A DNA stretch of 64,000 nt, from assembly GCA_020636405.1 (NCBI GenBank), contig JACJXW010000009.1, positions 310,001-374,000 on the forward strand, read 5' to 3'. The position numbers and the translations under genes were made by a program. Below, one piece after another: positions 15,596 through 25,304 of the stretch (positions are counted from its first letter, which is position 1; each line of letters starts with the position of its first letter). The DNA comes from Lewinellaceae bacterium. Its GTDB lineage: Bacteria; Bacteroidota; Bacteroidia; Chitinophagales; Saprospiraceae. The notes under the pieces were generated by a model, which had not been told where the DNA came from, did not search any database, and saw only the letters and a list, made by a program, of their open reading frames with translations.

Positions 15596-18500
15596 ATGAA
15601 ACATTGGCGAATACTCCTGATATCCGCCGTTTGCCTGGGGTGGGCTAGCTTTGCCCTGGGCCAGCGCACCATCACCGGCACTGTTACTGACGCCGAGACC
15701 GGAGAGCCGCTCATCGGAGCCAACGTCCTGATCCTGGGCGCCTCCTCCGGAGCGGTAACCGACTTGGACGGTAAGTACGAACTGAAAGTTTCATCCGAGG
15801 CAAAACAGCTGGAGTATTCCTACACCGGCTACACGCCCAAAGTAATAGAGATCGGCGCTCAAAGCGTGATCGATATCCAGCTGGCCGCCGGCCAGGTACT
15901 GGATGAAGTAGTGGTCGTAGGATACGGCACCCAGAAGAGAAAAGACGTTTCCAGCGCTATCGAGTCCCTCAGCGCCGAGGATGTAAAAGACGTACCTGCG
16001 GCGAGTTTCGAGGCGGCCATTCAGGGCAAGGCCAGCGGTGTGAACATTAGCAGCCCTTCAGGTACCCCGGGTGGGGCCATCAATGTCAATATCCGGGGCG
16101 TCACCTCCATTGGCGCCAGCAGCCAGCCCCTGTTCATTATCGACGGTATACCGGTCGTTTCCCGCAACAACTCCGCCCTCAACCAGAACATCCAGCCGGT
16201 CAACCCGCTGGCCGACCTCAATCCAAACGACATTGAATCCATTACCATTCTGAAGGACGCTTCGGCGGCTTCCATCTACGGGTCCCGGGGCGCCAACGGC
16301 GTCATACTGATCACGACCAAGCGGGGCAGGAGCGATAAAACACAGGTCAATGCAGGGTATTATAAAGGGTTCTCCACGATCACCAACGTACCCGAAATGA
16401 TGAACGCCCGGGAATTTGTCCGCTTCCTCAATATTGCCGCCGAGAATGACGGCCTCGGGGCCGGTTATTTCAACGATAATTTCGGTTTCGACCCCGACGG
16501 CCCCGGCGCCAATATACAAACGACCGACATCTATGACGCCATTTTCCGTACAGGGCAGATCGACAATGCCGACCTGAGCGTTCAGGGGGGCAATGATAAG
16601 ACCCAGTTCTACCTCAGCGGCAACTTCTTCAACCAGTCGGGGATACAGATCGGACAGGAATTCCGGCGCCTCAGCACCCGCCTGAACCTCGACCATCGCC
16701 TCAACGAAAAGATCAAGGTAGGGGCCAACTTCGCCGTCAACCGCTCTAACCACCGGCGCACCATCAACGAAAATGATGAGTACGGAGTGGTGATCAACGC
16801 GCAGGCCTGGGACCCCTCGGCGCCCATTTACGAGGCGGATGGCAGCTATGCCAACCCTTTCAATTACAATACCTGGTGGCCGCTGGACAATCCCGTGCTG
16901 ATCGCCCTGGAGTACAAGAACCGGTCGATTTCTTCCCGACTGCAAAGCTCCTTGTTCGGGCAGTACGAGATCATCCCGGGACTTACCCTCAAATCGGTTT
17001 GGTCGGCAGACCTCAACACCCTCAATGAAGAATCGTACACCCCAACCTTCAGCAATAAGACAAGCATCGGCCAGGGCATTTTCGCCACCTGGGAGGAATT
17101 ATCCTGGCAAACGGAAAATACCCTCAATTTTACCCGGGTGCTGGGCGATCACAGCTTCAACCTGATCGGTGGTTTCTCTGCCCAGGAGATCAAAGCCGTT
17201 TTTTCCGATATGGAAGGTTCCGGTTACTCCACCAATGAGACGCCCAGCATTTCGGCTGCCGCCAATATTGTATTTGCCTCCACCGGCAAGCGGCGGTCCA
17301 GCCTGCTTTCCTACCTGGGGCGGTTCAATTATGGCTTCAAGGGGCGCTACCTGGCTACCTTTACGGTGCGGGCCGACGGCTCCTCCCGATTCGGGAAGAA
17401 CAACCGCTACGGCTATTTCCCCTCGGGCTCCCTGGCCTGGGCCGTGAGCGAAGAACCCTTTATGGCCGATCAGGATCTGTTCAGCAACCTGAAGCTGCGG
17501 GGCAGCTACGGCATTACCGGTAACCAGGAGATCGGCAGCGACTGGGTAGGTACCTGGGGGCTGGACGCCCCCTACAACGGCCGCAGTGGCATTTCGCCCT
17601 CCCAACTGGAAAACCCCGACCTGAGCTGGGAAAAAACGGCCCAACTGAATGTGGGCGTCGACCTGGGTTTGTTGGACAACCGCTTCAGCCTGACCGCAGA
17701 CTATTTTATCAAGAATACCACCGACCTCCTGCTCAATGCCGATGTCTCCGGCCTGACCGGCTTTACCTCCGTCATACAGAACGTCGGGGAGATCGAGAAC
17801 AAAGGTTTCGAAATCAGCCTGAATACCTTGAATATCAACGGCCGGGACTTTTCCTGGTCCACCGCTTTCAACCTTGCCCTGCTGGACAATCAGGTCAAAA
17901 AGCTGTTCAATAACGGAGAGATCCTGGGGCGCAATCACATCCTGCAGGAAGGGGAGGCGGCCAGTACCCTTTACATGATCCGTTTTTTGGGAGTGGATCC
18001 GGAAACGGGTGACGCCCGGTTTGAGGACCTCAACGGCGACGAGGTGATCGATTTCGACGACCGCCAGGTCGTGGGCAGCGCCATTCCTACTTATTTCGGG
18101 GGCTTCAACAACACCTTCACCTGGAAAGGGTTCACCTTGTCCGCCTTCCTGCAGTTCTCCGGCGGCAACAAGATCTTTAACCAGAGCCGCCACGCTTTCG
18201 AGAACTACGGGCAGTTGCGCAGCGGCCTGCCCTACGGCAACAACAGCCGTTACGTGCTGGACAACTACTGGCGGACGCCAGGCCAGCAAACGGACGTTCC
18301 GCGGCCTTCCCTGCAAACGGGCCAGATGCAGCGCTTCAGCACCCAGTTCCTGGAAGATGGCGACTTCATCCGTTTGAAAAACCTGCGCCTGGCCTACCAG
18401 TTCCCCGTTCAGGTGGTGCAAAAAATGCGCTTGCGTTCGCTCACGCTCTACGCTCAGGCGCAGAACCTTTTCACCATTACGGATTACCGCGGCTTTGATC

Positions 18501-18616
18501 CCGAAGTGTCGACCAATACGGCCAGCCAGGGCGCCCTGAATACCCAGCAGGGAGAAGATTTCGGGACCCTGGGGCAGGCCCGGACGATCTCGGTGGGGGT
18601 GAATGTGGGGATGTAA
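15596..18616 (+). CDS. SusC/RagA-type TonB-dependent outer-membrane transporter
   Basis: This 1006-residue protein carries a signal peptide (MKHWRILLISAVCLGWASFALG), a CarboxypepD_reg domain (ITGTVTDAETGEPLIGANVL), the EVVVVGYGTQKRKDVSSAI TonB-box region, a plug domain (GVNISSPSGTPGGAINVNIRG, LFIIDGIPV, ITILKDASAASIYGSRGANG) and a ~750-residue beta barrel. The ATG at 15596-15598 is chosen for the signal peptide; the frame is open upstream to 15518. The susD gene follows after 35 bp. SusCD pairs import oligosaccharides or peptides; no glycoside hydrolase, sulfatase, or ECF/anti-sigma gene is adjacent, and the next gene is an isoaspartyl peptidase, so a peptide substrate is a reasonable inference. 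Confidence 0.95.
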   Translation: MKHWRILLISAVCLGWASFALGQRTITGTVTDAETGEPLIGANVLILGASSGAVTDLDGKYELKVSSEAKQLEYSYTGYTPKVIEIGAQSVIDIQLAAGQVLDEVVVVGYGTQKRKDVSSAIESLSAEDVKDVPAASFEAAIQGKASGVNISSPSGTPGGAINVNIRGVTSIGASSQPLFIIDGIPVVSRNNSALNQNIQPVNPLADLNPNDIESITILKDASAASIYGSRGANGVILITTKRGRSDKTQVNAGYYKGFSTITNVPEMMNAREFVRFLNIAAENDGLGAGYFNDNFGFDPDGPGANIQTTDIYDAIFRTGQIDNADLSVQGGNDKTQFYLSGNFFNQSGIQIGQEFRRLSTRLNLDHRLNEKIKVGANFAVNRSNHRRTINENDEYGVVINAQAWDPSAPIYEADGSYANPFNYNTWWPLDNPVLIALEYKNRSISSRLQSSLFGQYEIIPGLTLKSVWSADLNTLNEESYTPTFSNKTSIGQGIFATWEELSWQTENTLNFTRVLGDHSFNLIGGFSAQEIKAVFSDMEGSGYSTNETPSISAAANIVFASTGKRRSSLLSYLGRFNYGFKGRYLATFTVRADGSSRFGKNNRYGYFPSGSLAWAVSEEPFMADQDLFSNLKLRGSYGITGNQEIGSDWVGTWGLDAPYNGRSGISPSQLENPDLSWEKTAQLNVGVDLGLLDNRFSLTADYFIKNTTDLLLNADVSGLTGFTSVIQNVGEIENKGFEISLNTLNINGRDFSWSTAFNLALLDNQVKKLFNNGEILGRNHILQEGEAASTLYMIRFLGVDPETGDARFEDLNGDEVIDFDDRQVVGSAIPTYFGGFNNTFTWKGFTLSAFLQFSGGNKIFNQSRHAFENYGQLRSGLPYGNNSRYVLDNYWRTPGQQTDVPRPSLQTGQMQRFSTQFLEDGDFIRLKNLRLAYQFPVQVVQKMRLRSLTLYAQAQNLFTITDYRGFDPEVSTNTASQGALNTQQGEDFGTLGQARTISVGVNVGM

Positions 18617-18651
18617 GGTATTAGTGTATCAGTTTCAAAAAAGATTAGCGT

Positions 18652-20004
18652 ATGAAAACCATAACCATCAGATTTACCATTCTATCGGCGATAGTATTTT
18701 TGAGCACGGCCTGCAGCGGCTTTCTGGATGTAGAATTGGACAATGAGATCATAACCTCAGAAGCCATCGTCAACAAGGAAACGGCGGAAGCGGCGGCTAT
18801 CGGGCTGTACAATAGTTTTCAGGGCGCCAACCTCTACGGCGGCGATTTCGTTCTGGTGGCGGACCTGCTCGGGGGCAACGCCATAGCAACGGGTTTTCGC
18901 CAGCGTTACGAGGACCTGGCCAATGCCCGCGTCCCCACCTCCAACCCTTATATTGAAGACGTATGGGCCAGCCTGTACAACATCATCAATTCCGCCAACA
19001 ATATCCTGGCCAACATCGATGGTATCGACGGTATCGGAGCCGAGGATCGCAGCCGGATCGAAGGTACGGCGTACTATTTCCGGGGTTCTGCTTATTTTGA
19101 CCTGCTTCGCCAGTTTGGCGAGTTCTTTAATGAAAATTCGGCATTGGGAGTGCCGGTGTTTACAGATGTGCTGGACCGAAGTACGGCTACATCGGTGGGG
19201 CGCGCTACGGTAGCCGCCACCTATGGCCGCATAATCGAAGACCTGGGCCGTGCCGCCCAGGCGCTGCCAGATGATGATGAACGTTTTTTTGTCACAAAAG
19301 CTGCCGCCCAGGCCTTGCTGGCAAGGGTATTCCTCTATCGCAAGGATTGGGCCAGCGCCCGTAGTTTTGCCGATTTGCTCATTGCCGATATCGATTACGA
19401 GCTCAATATCGATTATAATGATAACTTTGAAACGGAAGGTTCTCCGGAAGCCATCTTTGAGTTGCAATTTACCACTCAGGATGGGCAGGGCCTTTCGGGC
19501 CTCCTGATGCTTTCCACGGCCAATGAGGTCTCCGGATCCAATGAGTTGTGGAATGCCTTTGAGGAGGGCGATGCCCGCAAAGCGCAGTTTTTGCGGCGCT
19601 TCGGAGTAGTGCGTTGCACCAAATACGGCGAACTGGCGACTGATATTCAGTTTAATGTACCGGTAGTTCGGCTGGCGGAGATGTACCTCATTCGTTCGGA
19701 AGCTATTGCCAATACCGAAGGGGTTGCCGCAGCGCTGGCTGACCTGAACACCGTCCGGGCGCGTTCTTTGCCGAACTCGCCGGTGGCGGAGGCTGACGTA
19801 CCCAACCTGGAAGCCTATTATGACGTCTTGATCCGGGAGCGCCGCCTGGAGTACGCCTTTGAGGGCCACTACTGGTTTGACCTCGTGCGCCTGGGGCGGG
19901 CTACTTCGGTTCGGCAGATCGAGGATTATCGGGTAGTACTGCCAATACCGGACCGGGAAGTGAAAGTGTCAAATGGTGTGATTGCGCAGAATCCTGGATA
20001 TTGA
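18652..20004 (+). CDS. SusD/RagB family surface lipoprotein
   Basis: This 450-residue lipoprotein (lipobox STACSGF, Cys21) has the SusD fold signature: FLDVELDNEIITSEAIVNKE at the N-terminus, TPR-like helices (GIGAEDRSRIEGTAYYFRG, AAAQALLARVFLYRKDW) and the C-terminal block LEAYYDVLIRERRLEYAFEG then HYWFDLVRLGRA. It captures ligand above the SusC pore. It is shorter than many SusD proteins (500+ residues) but complete. It pairs with susC upstream, and a GC-rich hairpin lies 39 bp after its stop. Confidence 0.94.
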   Translation: MKTITIRFTILSAIVFLSTACSGFLDVELDNEIITSEAIVNKETAEAAAIGLYNSFQGANLYGGDFVLVADLLGGNAIATGFRQRYEDLANARVPTSNPYIEDVWASLYNIINSANNILANIDGIDGIGAEDRSRIEGTAYYFRGSAYFDLLRQFGEFFNENSALGVPVFTDVLDRSTATSVGRATVAATYGRIIEDLGRAAQALPDDDERFFVTKAAAQALLARVFLYRKDWASARSFADLLIADIDYELNIDYNDNFETEGSPEAIFELQFTTQDGQGLSGLLMLSTANEVSGSNELWNAFEEGDARKAQFLRRFGVVRCTKYGELATDIQFNVPVVRLAEMYLIRSEAIANTEGVAAALADLNTVRARSLPNSPVAEADVPNLEAYYDVLIRERRLEYAFEGHYWFDLVRLGRATSVRQIEDYRVVLPIPDREVKVSNGVIAQNPGY

Positions 20005-20042
20005 GTAGTGGATCGTTGCCAGTTGCCAGATTGGTGCGCGTT

Positions 20043-20075
20043 ACGGGTTACGGGGAGCTCAACTCCATAACCCGT
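20043..20075 (+). terminator. Possible terminator hairpin after susD
   Basis: ACGGGTTA pairs with TAACCCGT and inner GGAG with CTCC. No clear T-run follows, so it may instead protect the 3' end of the susCD message. Confidence 0.35.
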
Positions 20076-20174
20076 ATCCCACACCAACCGTTCGGATTTA
20101 TTGGGGTAGTATCTATTCCCTTTTCTTGAAGAGGAAATGGTTTTTTTCAATAAACACAAAATAGCCACTTTTAC

Positions 20175-21098
20175 ATGCCCAGCAAATATACCCTTGCCAT
20201 ACACGGCGGCGCCGGGACCATACTGCGCGCTGAGATGACAGCCGAGAAGGAAGAAGCTCACCGGAAAGCGCTGCTGGACGCGCTGCGTATCGGAGAGGCC
20301 ATCCTCCGGGAGGGCGGAAAGGCGCTGGATGCAGTCGAGGCTGCCGTCCGTTCGCTGGAAGACTGCGAGTTCTTCAATGCGGGTAAAGGCGCCGTCTTCA
20401 CGAATGACGGCCAGCATGAGATGGACGCCTCCATTATGTGCGGAAAAACACGGGCTGCCGGTGCAGCGGCTATGGTGCAGGGGGTAAAGAACCCCATCGC
20501 TCTGGCGCGCCGGGTTATGGAAGCCTCGGATCACGTCCTGCTTTGTGGCCCTGGCGCCCGGCAATTTGCCCGGGAGCAGGGCCTGGAAGAGGCGCCGCCG
20601 GAATATTTTTTCTCAGAATTCCGCCATCAGCAGTGGCAGGTAGCCAAAGCCAGGGGCATCATACAGCTGGACCACAGCAAAAAGTACAGCACGGTAGGGG
20701 CCGTAGCCTGTGACCATCATGGCCATGTGGCTGCCGCTACTTCTACCGGCGGGCTGACCAATAAGAAATACGGCAGGGTAGGGGACAGCCCCATCATCGG
20801 CGCCGGCACCTATGCTAATGACCTTACTTGCGCCGTTTCCTGTACCGGCGACGGCGAGTACTTCCTGCGCGGTGTGATCGCCTACGATCTGTCCTGCCTG
20901 ATAGAATACAAAGGTATGGGCCTTATAGAAGCGGCGGAGTTCGTCATCCAGCAAAAGCAATTGGCGCTCGGAGGCGAAGGAGGGCTGATCGCGGTTGATA
21001 CAAAGGGCAATATCGCTTTGCCGTTTAACTCGGAAGGCATGTACCGGGCATGGGTACGGGAAGGGGAGGAAGCAGGAGTGGCAATTTATAGGCTCTAA
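20175..21098 (+). CDS. iaaA: Isoaspartyl peptidase / L-asparaginase (Ntn hydrolase)
   Basis: This 307-residue protein of the plant-type asparaginase family starts TLAIHGGAGTI and has the autocleavage site YSTVGAVACD, with Thr173 as the catalytic N-terminal nucleophile of the beta subunit. TSTGGLTNKKYGRVGDSPI and GAGTYAND complete the substrate pocket. It hydrolyses beta-aspartyl dipeptides and asparagine. No signal peptide is visible, so it acts in the cytoplasm. Together with two cyanophycinase-like genes in this window it could finish cyanophycin breakdown (beta-Asp-Arg to Asp and Arg); that pathway link is inference. The length is normal for the family. Confidence 0.93.
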   Translation: MPSKYTLAIHGGAGTILRAEMTAEKEEAHRKALLDALRIGEAILREGGKALDAVEAAVRSLEDCEFFNAGKGAVFTNDGQHEMDASIMCGKTRAAGAAAMVQGVKNPIALARRVMEASDHVLLCGPGARQFAREQGLEEAPPEYFFSEFRHQQWQVAKARGIIQLDHSKKYSTVGAVACDHHGHVAAATSTGGLTNKKYGRVGDSPIIGAGTYANDLTCAVSCTGDGEYFLRGVIAYDLSCLIEYKGMGLIEAAEFVIQQKQLALGGEGGLIAVDTKGNIALPFNSEGMYRAWVREGEEAGVAIYRL

Positions 21099-21138
21099 GG
21101 CACGATTCGCATGACTCCTGTTGCAGGAACGCTCAATT

Positions 21139-23460
21139 TCATTTTTTCTTAAACAATTTCCGGAACACCCCCGCTACAAAAAACGCCGCCGCCGAAATAA
21201 AATCCACCTGAAATCCGATATTGGCGTTATCCAGCAGCATGGTGGCCAGTTTGTTGCCGAACGGATTGTCGTTGACCACGTAGGTCCAGGTGGACGAAGG
21301 GCGGCGAACGCCCAGCTCCTGAAGCTCCAGTTCGGGATTGGCCAATAGCAGCGACGCTTTTTCGCGGACTTCCTCGTCTATTCTTTCACAAAGGGACTGA
21401 AATTGCTGGTCGGCCAGCCGCTGAAATTCCAGCAGGGGTTTCTGTCCACCGAATCGGACCAGGTGAATGCTATCACGTACCTGCTGCAGGTAGTCGAGGT
21501 GCTCTGACCACAACCGGTCGTATTGGTAAAGCACCAGCATTTTCAACTTTGAGGCAGGAATATTCTCGCCTCTGAAGCCGAAGTGCTCTTCCAGGAAGCC
21601 ATTCCCATACAATATCTGCTGCCTTTCTTCTTGTATCAGTTGCCGTTGCTTCTCCACCAGATCTGAATAAAGCATCAACGTCCGCCGCATTTCCGAGCTT
21701 TGATCTTCGATCACCTCCTGGATGTGCTGGATGTAGAGGTTAATGCGTTTGTCCTTTATGGACGATAGGCTAATTTCGGCCTTCGCCGGAGCTGTCGGTT
21801 GTCGATCCGGTTCACTGGAGTGGCCGGCCTGTCTTTTGTCCCCCCGGATCAACCCAATCACCCCATCCAACCACCCGGCCTGATCCTGTCGAGTTCCTGT
21901 TCGGAATCGTTTCGGTAATACCTCTTTCAGTTTATACGTCACCATCAATTCATCTTCGAGGCTGATGAAGAAACGGGACTGGCCGAAATCTCCTTGCCGC
22001 CCCGCTCTGCCCCTTAGTTGCTGATCCACCCGGAGGCTCTCGTGGCGGTTGGTGCCGATGACATACAGGCCGCCGGCCTGGATAACGGCCTTCCGTTCCT
22101 TTCCATCAGGGCCGCCCAGCCGGATATCCGTCCCTCGCCCTGCCATATTGGTAGAAATGGTGACGGCGCCCGGCGTTCCTGCCTGTGCAATGATGCCGGC
22201 TTCGAGTTCATCGTTCTTGGCGTTCAGCACCTGACAGGGAACGCCGCTCTCCTGGATGGCCCGGGCGAGGTGTTCCGATTCTTTGACGGTTCGGGTGCCG
22301 ATGAGGATGGGCTGGCCGGAAGCGTGGGTGCGGTTTACCTCCTCAACGATGGCCTTGATCTTGGCGGCTTGTGTGGGGAATACTTCGTCGGGGTGGTCCA
22401 CTCGCCGGCAGGGCTTATTAGGAGGGATCACGACCACCCCCAGGCCGTAGTTGTCCATAAATTCATTGGCCGCTGGCTGGGCGGTGGCGGTCATGCCTGC
22501 CCTTCTGGGGTAACGGTTGATGAAATGTTGGAGGGAAATAGCGTTGAGTATCCTGCCTTCCGATTGTATGTCAAGCCGTTCTTTGGCTTCCACGGCCGTC
22601 TGTAGCCCGCTGCGCCATTTCCGGTCCTCTACGATGCGGCCGGTGAATTCGTCGACCAGTTTCACCTTGCCGTCCCGTACGACATAGTCTATATCCTTGT
22701 GCAGCAGCATACGGGCATGCAGGGCCAGGCTGACGGCGGAAAGGAGGCCGTAATGTTCATCGGAGAGGAGGTCGTCGATGTGTTGTGCCTTTTCTATTTT
22801 TTCGATGCCGGCCTCCGTAAGGAAAATATTGCGCGAGTAGTTGTTGATGTCAAAATCTGGCCCTTGATGCAGTTTTTCGGCCAGGTTGGCGACCTCCTGG
22901 TAATTGAGGTTGGTTTGAATAATATCGCCGGCCAGCACCAGCGGGTTACGGGCTTCGTCGATCAGCAGGGCGTCGGCCTCATCGACGATGGCATAGTGGA
23001 ATGGCCGCAATACCAGCTCCTGCTCGTCGTAGGCGATGAAGGAGCGTAGGTAGTCGAAGCCTGCTTCCTTGGCGGTGGCGTAGGTAATGTCGCAGTGGTA
23101 AGCCCGGAGCTTTTCCGCCGGCGCCATGCCTTCCTGAATGAAGCCCACGCTTAGCCCCAGGAATTCAAAGACGGGGCCCATCCAGCCGGCATCCCGGCGG
23201 GCGAGGTAATCGTTGAAGGTCAGGATGTGTACCCCTTTTCCGGAAAGGGCGTTGAGGAAGGCCGGGAAAACAGCCGCCAGGGTCTTGCCCTCGCCCGTTT
23301 GCATTTCTACCAACCGGCAGCGGTGCAGGGCTATGGCAGCGAGCAGTTGTACATTATAGGCTTCCAGTCCCAAGCGGCGAATGCAGGCCTCTTTTACGAG
23401 GGCATAGGCCGGGGCCATCAGTTCCTCCGGAGAAGTGCCCTCCTTAATTTTGCCGGCCAA
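21139..23460 (-). CDS. Accessory SecA-type preprotein translocase ATPase (SecA2-like)
   Basis: This is a SecA ATPase with DEAD motor motifs: MQTGEGKTLAAVFPAFL (Walker A), GVHILTFNDYLARRDAGWMG, YAIVDEADALLIDEARNPL, MTATAQPAANEF, VTISTNMAGRGTDIRLGG and LRGRAGRQGDFGQS. Helical scaffold and wing regions follow, and the C-terminus ends FRKLFKKK without the zinc-binding tail of housekeeping SecA. About 773 residues is short for Bacteroidota SecA (about 1100), fitting an accessory paralog. The first usable start in frame is a TTG at 23458-23460. The frame continues upstream in SecA-like sequence to an ATG at 23617-23619 but is crossed by a TAG. It lies downstream of an HlyD and a C39-ABC exporter gene. 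Confidence 0.85.
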   Translation of the reverse strand: MAGKIKEGTSPEELMAPAYALVKEACIRRLGLEAYNVQLLAAIALHRCRLVEMQTGEGKTLAAVFPAFLNALSGKGVHILTFNDYLARRDAGWMGPVFEFLGLSVGFIQEGMAPAEKLRAYHCDITYATAKEAGFDYLRSFIAYDEQELVLRPFHYAIVDEADALLIDEARNPLVLAGDIIQTNLNYQEVANLAEKLHQGPDFDINNYSRNIFLTEAGIEKIEKAQHIDDLLSDEHYGLLSAVSLALHARMLLHKDIDYVVRDGKVKLVDEFTGRIVEDRKWRSGLQTAVEAKERLDIQSEGRILNAISLQHFINRYPRRAGMTATAQPAANEFMDNYGLGVVVIPPNKPCRRVDHPDEVFPTQAAKIKAIVEEVNRTHASGQPILIGTRTVKESEHLARAIQESGVPCQVLNAKNDELEAGIIAQAGTPGAVTISTNMAGRGTDIRLGGPDGKERKAVIQAGGLYVIGTNRHESLRVDQQLRGRAGRQGDFGQSRFFISLEDELMVTYKLKEVLPKRFRTGTRQDQAGWLDGVIGLIRGDKRQAGHSSEPDRQPTAPAKAEISLSSIKDKRINLYIQHIQEVIEDQSSEMRRTLMLYSDLVEKQRQLIQEERQQILYGNGFLEEHFGFRGENIPASKLKMLVLYQYDRLWSEHLDYLQQVRDSIHLVRFGGQKPLLEFQRLADQQFQSLCERIDEEVREKASLLLANPELELQELGVRRPSSTWTYVVNDNPFGNKLATMLLDNANIGFQVDFISAAAFFVAGVFRKLFKKK

Positions 23461-23619
23461 CGCCCGGGATAGTTGTTGAAGCTCATTATCTGTTTTTGGT
23501 TTTAGTTCCTGGTGATGGTGAAGGATCTATTGAAGTTTTTCTTCGTATGGGGTTAACTTGTATTCAATGGGATATTGAACCGACCGGAGGAATCGCCGGG
23601 CTTGATGCAGTGTCTTCAT
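23461..23619 (-). other. Upstream in-frame extension of the SecA gene interrupted by an amber codon
   Basis: From ATG 23617-23619 the frame reads MKTLHQARRFLRSVQYPIEY, KLTPYEEKLQ, TAG (23527-23529), then ILHHHQELKPKTDNELQQLS and RALAGKIKEG, running straight into the SecA gene. The part around the stop looks like the normal SecA N-terminal helices (spacing to the LMAPAYALVKEA block is right). Possible readings are truncation, amber readthrough, initiation at the downstream TTG, or a base error. Confidence 0.6.
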
Positions 23620-23705
23620 GATCTCGAATTAGATGGTGATCGAATAGAATAGAAAAATGGACATGGATCCATCGGCCTTGGAAGGCCAGCGGTATATAGC
23701 TTCAG

Positions 23706-25025
23706 TCAATTGTTTTTAATGAGATTGGCCATTTGATCAAACACCCGTTCCAGTATCCTCCGCTCTTCGGTGATAATGCGGGCCTGCCCTGTCAGTTCCT
23801 GGGCAAAGGGAATGCGGCGTTGGTAAGTAGTGGTAAGGCTGTCGGGCAGGGCGATATCCAGCAGATAAGTATCCTGGTCGGGCACCAGCGCGATGCTCTT
23901 TACCTGGCCCTGAAGGACGCCGAATTCCTGGTAGGGGTAGCCATCCAGCCGGATGTTGGCGCGTTGGCCGGGCTTTACCTTGCCGGAGTTGAAGGTAGGC
24001 AGGAACGCTTTGCCGACGATATCGCCGGCTCCGGCCCCGGGCACTACCGTTGCTACCTCTTCGCTGGCCTGCACGAATTGTTGCGGCCCCCAAACCCGGG
24101 TGAGAGACAGGCGGCCGGTTATGGGGCTGGTAATCAGGTAAGCCTGTTTCCAAATTTCCAGCTCACTTACCAGGCGGCTGAGCAACTCCCGGGTGGCGAG
24201 CCAGTTCTCCATGCTTTCCTCTGCCCGCTCCTGGTGGAGGTTAAGGATCTGCGATTGTAACCGTTCGATCTGAAGTTTATTATTCAGCGCCTGCGATTGC
24301 AGGTTCTCCAACTGGCGGCGGTACTGCAGGTAGTTGGTCTCGGATTGCTCCAGTTCCAGCTGGCTGATGGCCCCCGATTGCAACAGGCCTTTATTACGGT
24401 CAAAGCTCCTTTGGGCGATCTCCACCTCCCGGATGAGCGTGCGTTCTTGTTTTTCCAAAGAGGTGTTCAGCCCTGCCAGATATTCGGCCTGCTTTTGGAG
24501 GGAAGCGGCCTGGGCAAAGACACCCCGCTGGCGTTCGAAAAACTGAAAGTCCTGGAAGGCTTGCTGATAGCTGGCGTAGGCGTTTTGCATTTCGCCCAAT
24601 TGAAGCCCATTGGGCAACTGAAGTTGAACCAGCGTTTCCGGATCCGTGACGTTTTCCAGTTGAGGCAGTAGTGACTCCAGTTGCCGTATATCTTCCAGCC
24701 TGGCCGGGTTTTCAAGTACCGCGATGATCTCTCCTGCCTCTACCGCCTGTTTATCCCCCGCCAGCAACAGGCTGATCTTGCCACTGCTTCGGGCGAAGAT
24801 CCGAACCGGAGGGTTTTCCGTCATGATCACTACCCGGGCAGTAATGACGTCCGGAAATTTGACCAGCCAGGCTAACCCAATGAACAGGACAACCGCCACC
24901 AGCACTGCTGTAATACCCCAGCGCAGAGACCAGCCCGGCGGGTTGCCGAGCATTCGCTGAATGTCTTCCCGGCCGGAATTCAACCGGATGTCGTCAGATT
25001 CGGGATATGGATTATTTTCGGGCAT
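23706..25025 (-). CDS. HlyD-type periplasmic adaptor (membrane fusion protein)
   Basis: This 439-residue protein has one N-terminal membrane helix (residues ~35-55, WGITAVLVAVVLFIGLAWLV), a split lipoyl domain (VRIFARSSGKISLLLAGDKQ and YLITSPITGRLSLTRVWG), a long coiled coil (residues ~115-275, for example LASLEKQERTL-like heptads) and a C-terminal beta-barrel ending in a hydrophilic tail. It bridges an inner-membrane ABC exporter to an outer-membrane channel. The matching C39-ABC gene is upstream on the same strand, separated by a repeat-rich 486-bp gap. No TolC-like gene is present, so the channel must be encoded elsewhere. Confidence 0.88.
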   Translation of the reverse strand: MPENNPYPESDDIRLNSGREDIQRMLGNPPGWSLRWGITAVLVAVVLFIGLAWLVKFPDVITARVVIMTENPPVRIFARSSGKISLLLAGDKQAVEAGEIIAVLENPARLEDIRQLESLLPQLENVTDPETLVQLQLPNGLQLGEMQNAYASYQQAFQDFQFFERQRGVFAQAASLQKQAEYLAGLNTSLEKQERTLIREVEIAQRSFDRNKGLLQSGAISQLELEQSETNYLQYRRQLENLQSQALNNKLQIERLQSQILNLHQERAEESMENWLATRELLSRLVSELEIWKQAYLITSPITGRLSLTRVWGPQQFVQASEEVATVVPGAGAGDIVGKAFLPTFNSGKVKPGQRANIRLDGYPYQEFGVLQGQVKSIALVPDQDTYLLDIALPDSLTTTYQRRIPFAQELTGQARIITEERRILERVFDQMANLIKNN

Positions 25026-25035
25026 GGTTATTTTT

Positions 25036-25155
25036 TCGGTGTACGGGTACGCTTTTCGGTGTACGGTGTACGGTGTACGCTTTTCGGTATTCGCTTTTCG
25101 GTGTACGGGGTACGCTTTTCGGTATTCGCTTTTCGGGGTACGGTGTACGGGTGCC
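25036..25155. repeat. Heptanucleotide repeat tract
   Basis: The stretch is built of 7-bp units of the form G-N-N-N-T-A/T-C: GGTGTAC, GCTTTTC, GGTATTC and GGGGTAC alternate about 16 times. Similar heptad tracts lie at 42630-42727 and 50521-50730. Frames through it are not genes. Confidence 0.75.
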
Positions 25156-25237
25156 TTTCCGATTTCCGATTTACTCCGTCAGTCGCTTCGCTCGTGTCCG
25201 CGTTCCGACTTTGTCCAACGCTAAGCTGGTGTCCTAT

Positions 25238-25292
25238 CCTTTGATTTCCAAGAATTTGCGAACAACGAACAGCGAATTCTGAACACTCCCTT
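25238..25292. repeat. Dispersed ~55-bp repeat, copy 1
   Basis: CCTTTGATTTCCAAGAATTT followed by GCGAACAACGAACAGCGAAT and TCTGAACACTCCCTT is matched with few changes at 48871-48925. Both copies are intergenic and adjoin other repeats. Confidence 0.6.
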
Positions 25293-25304
25293 CACCTTTT
25301 TTTT

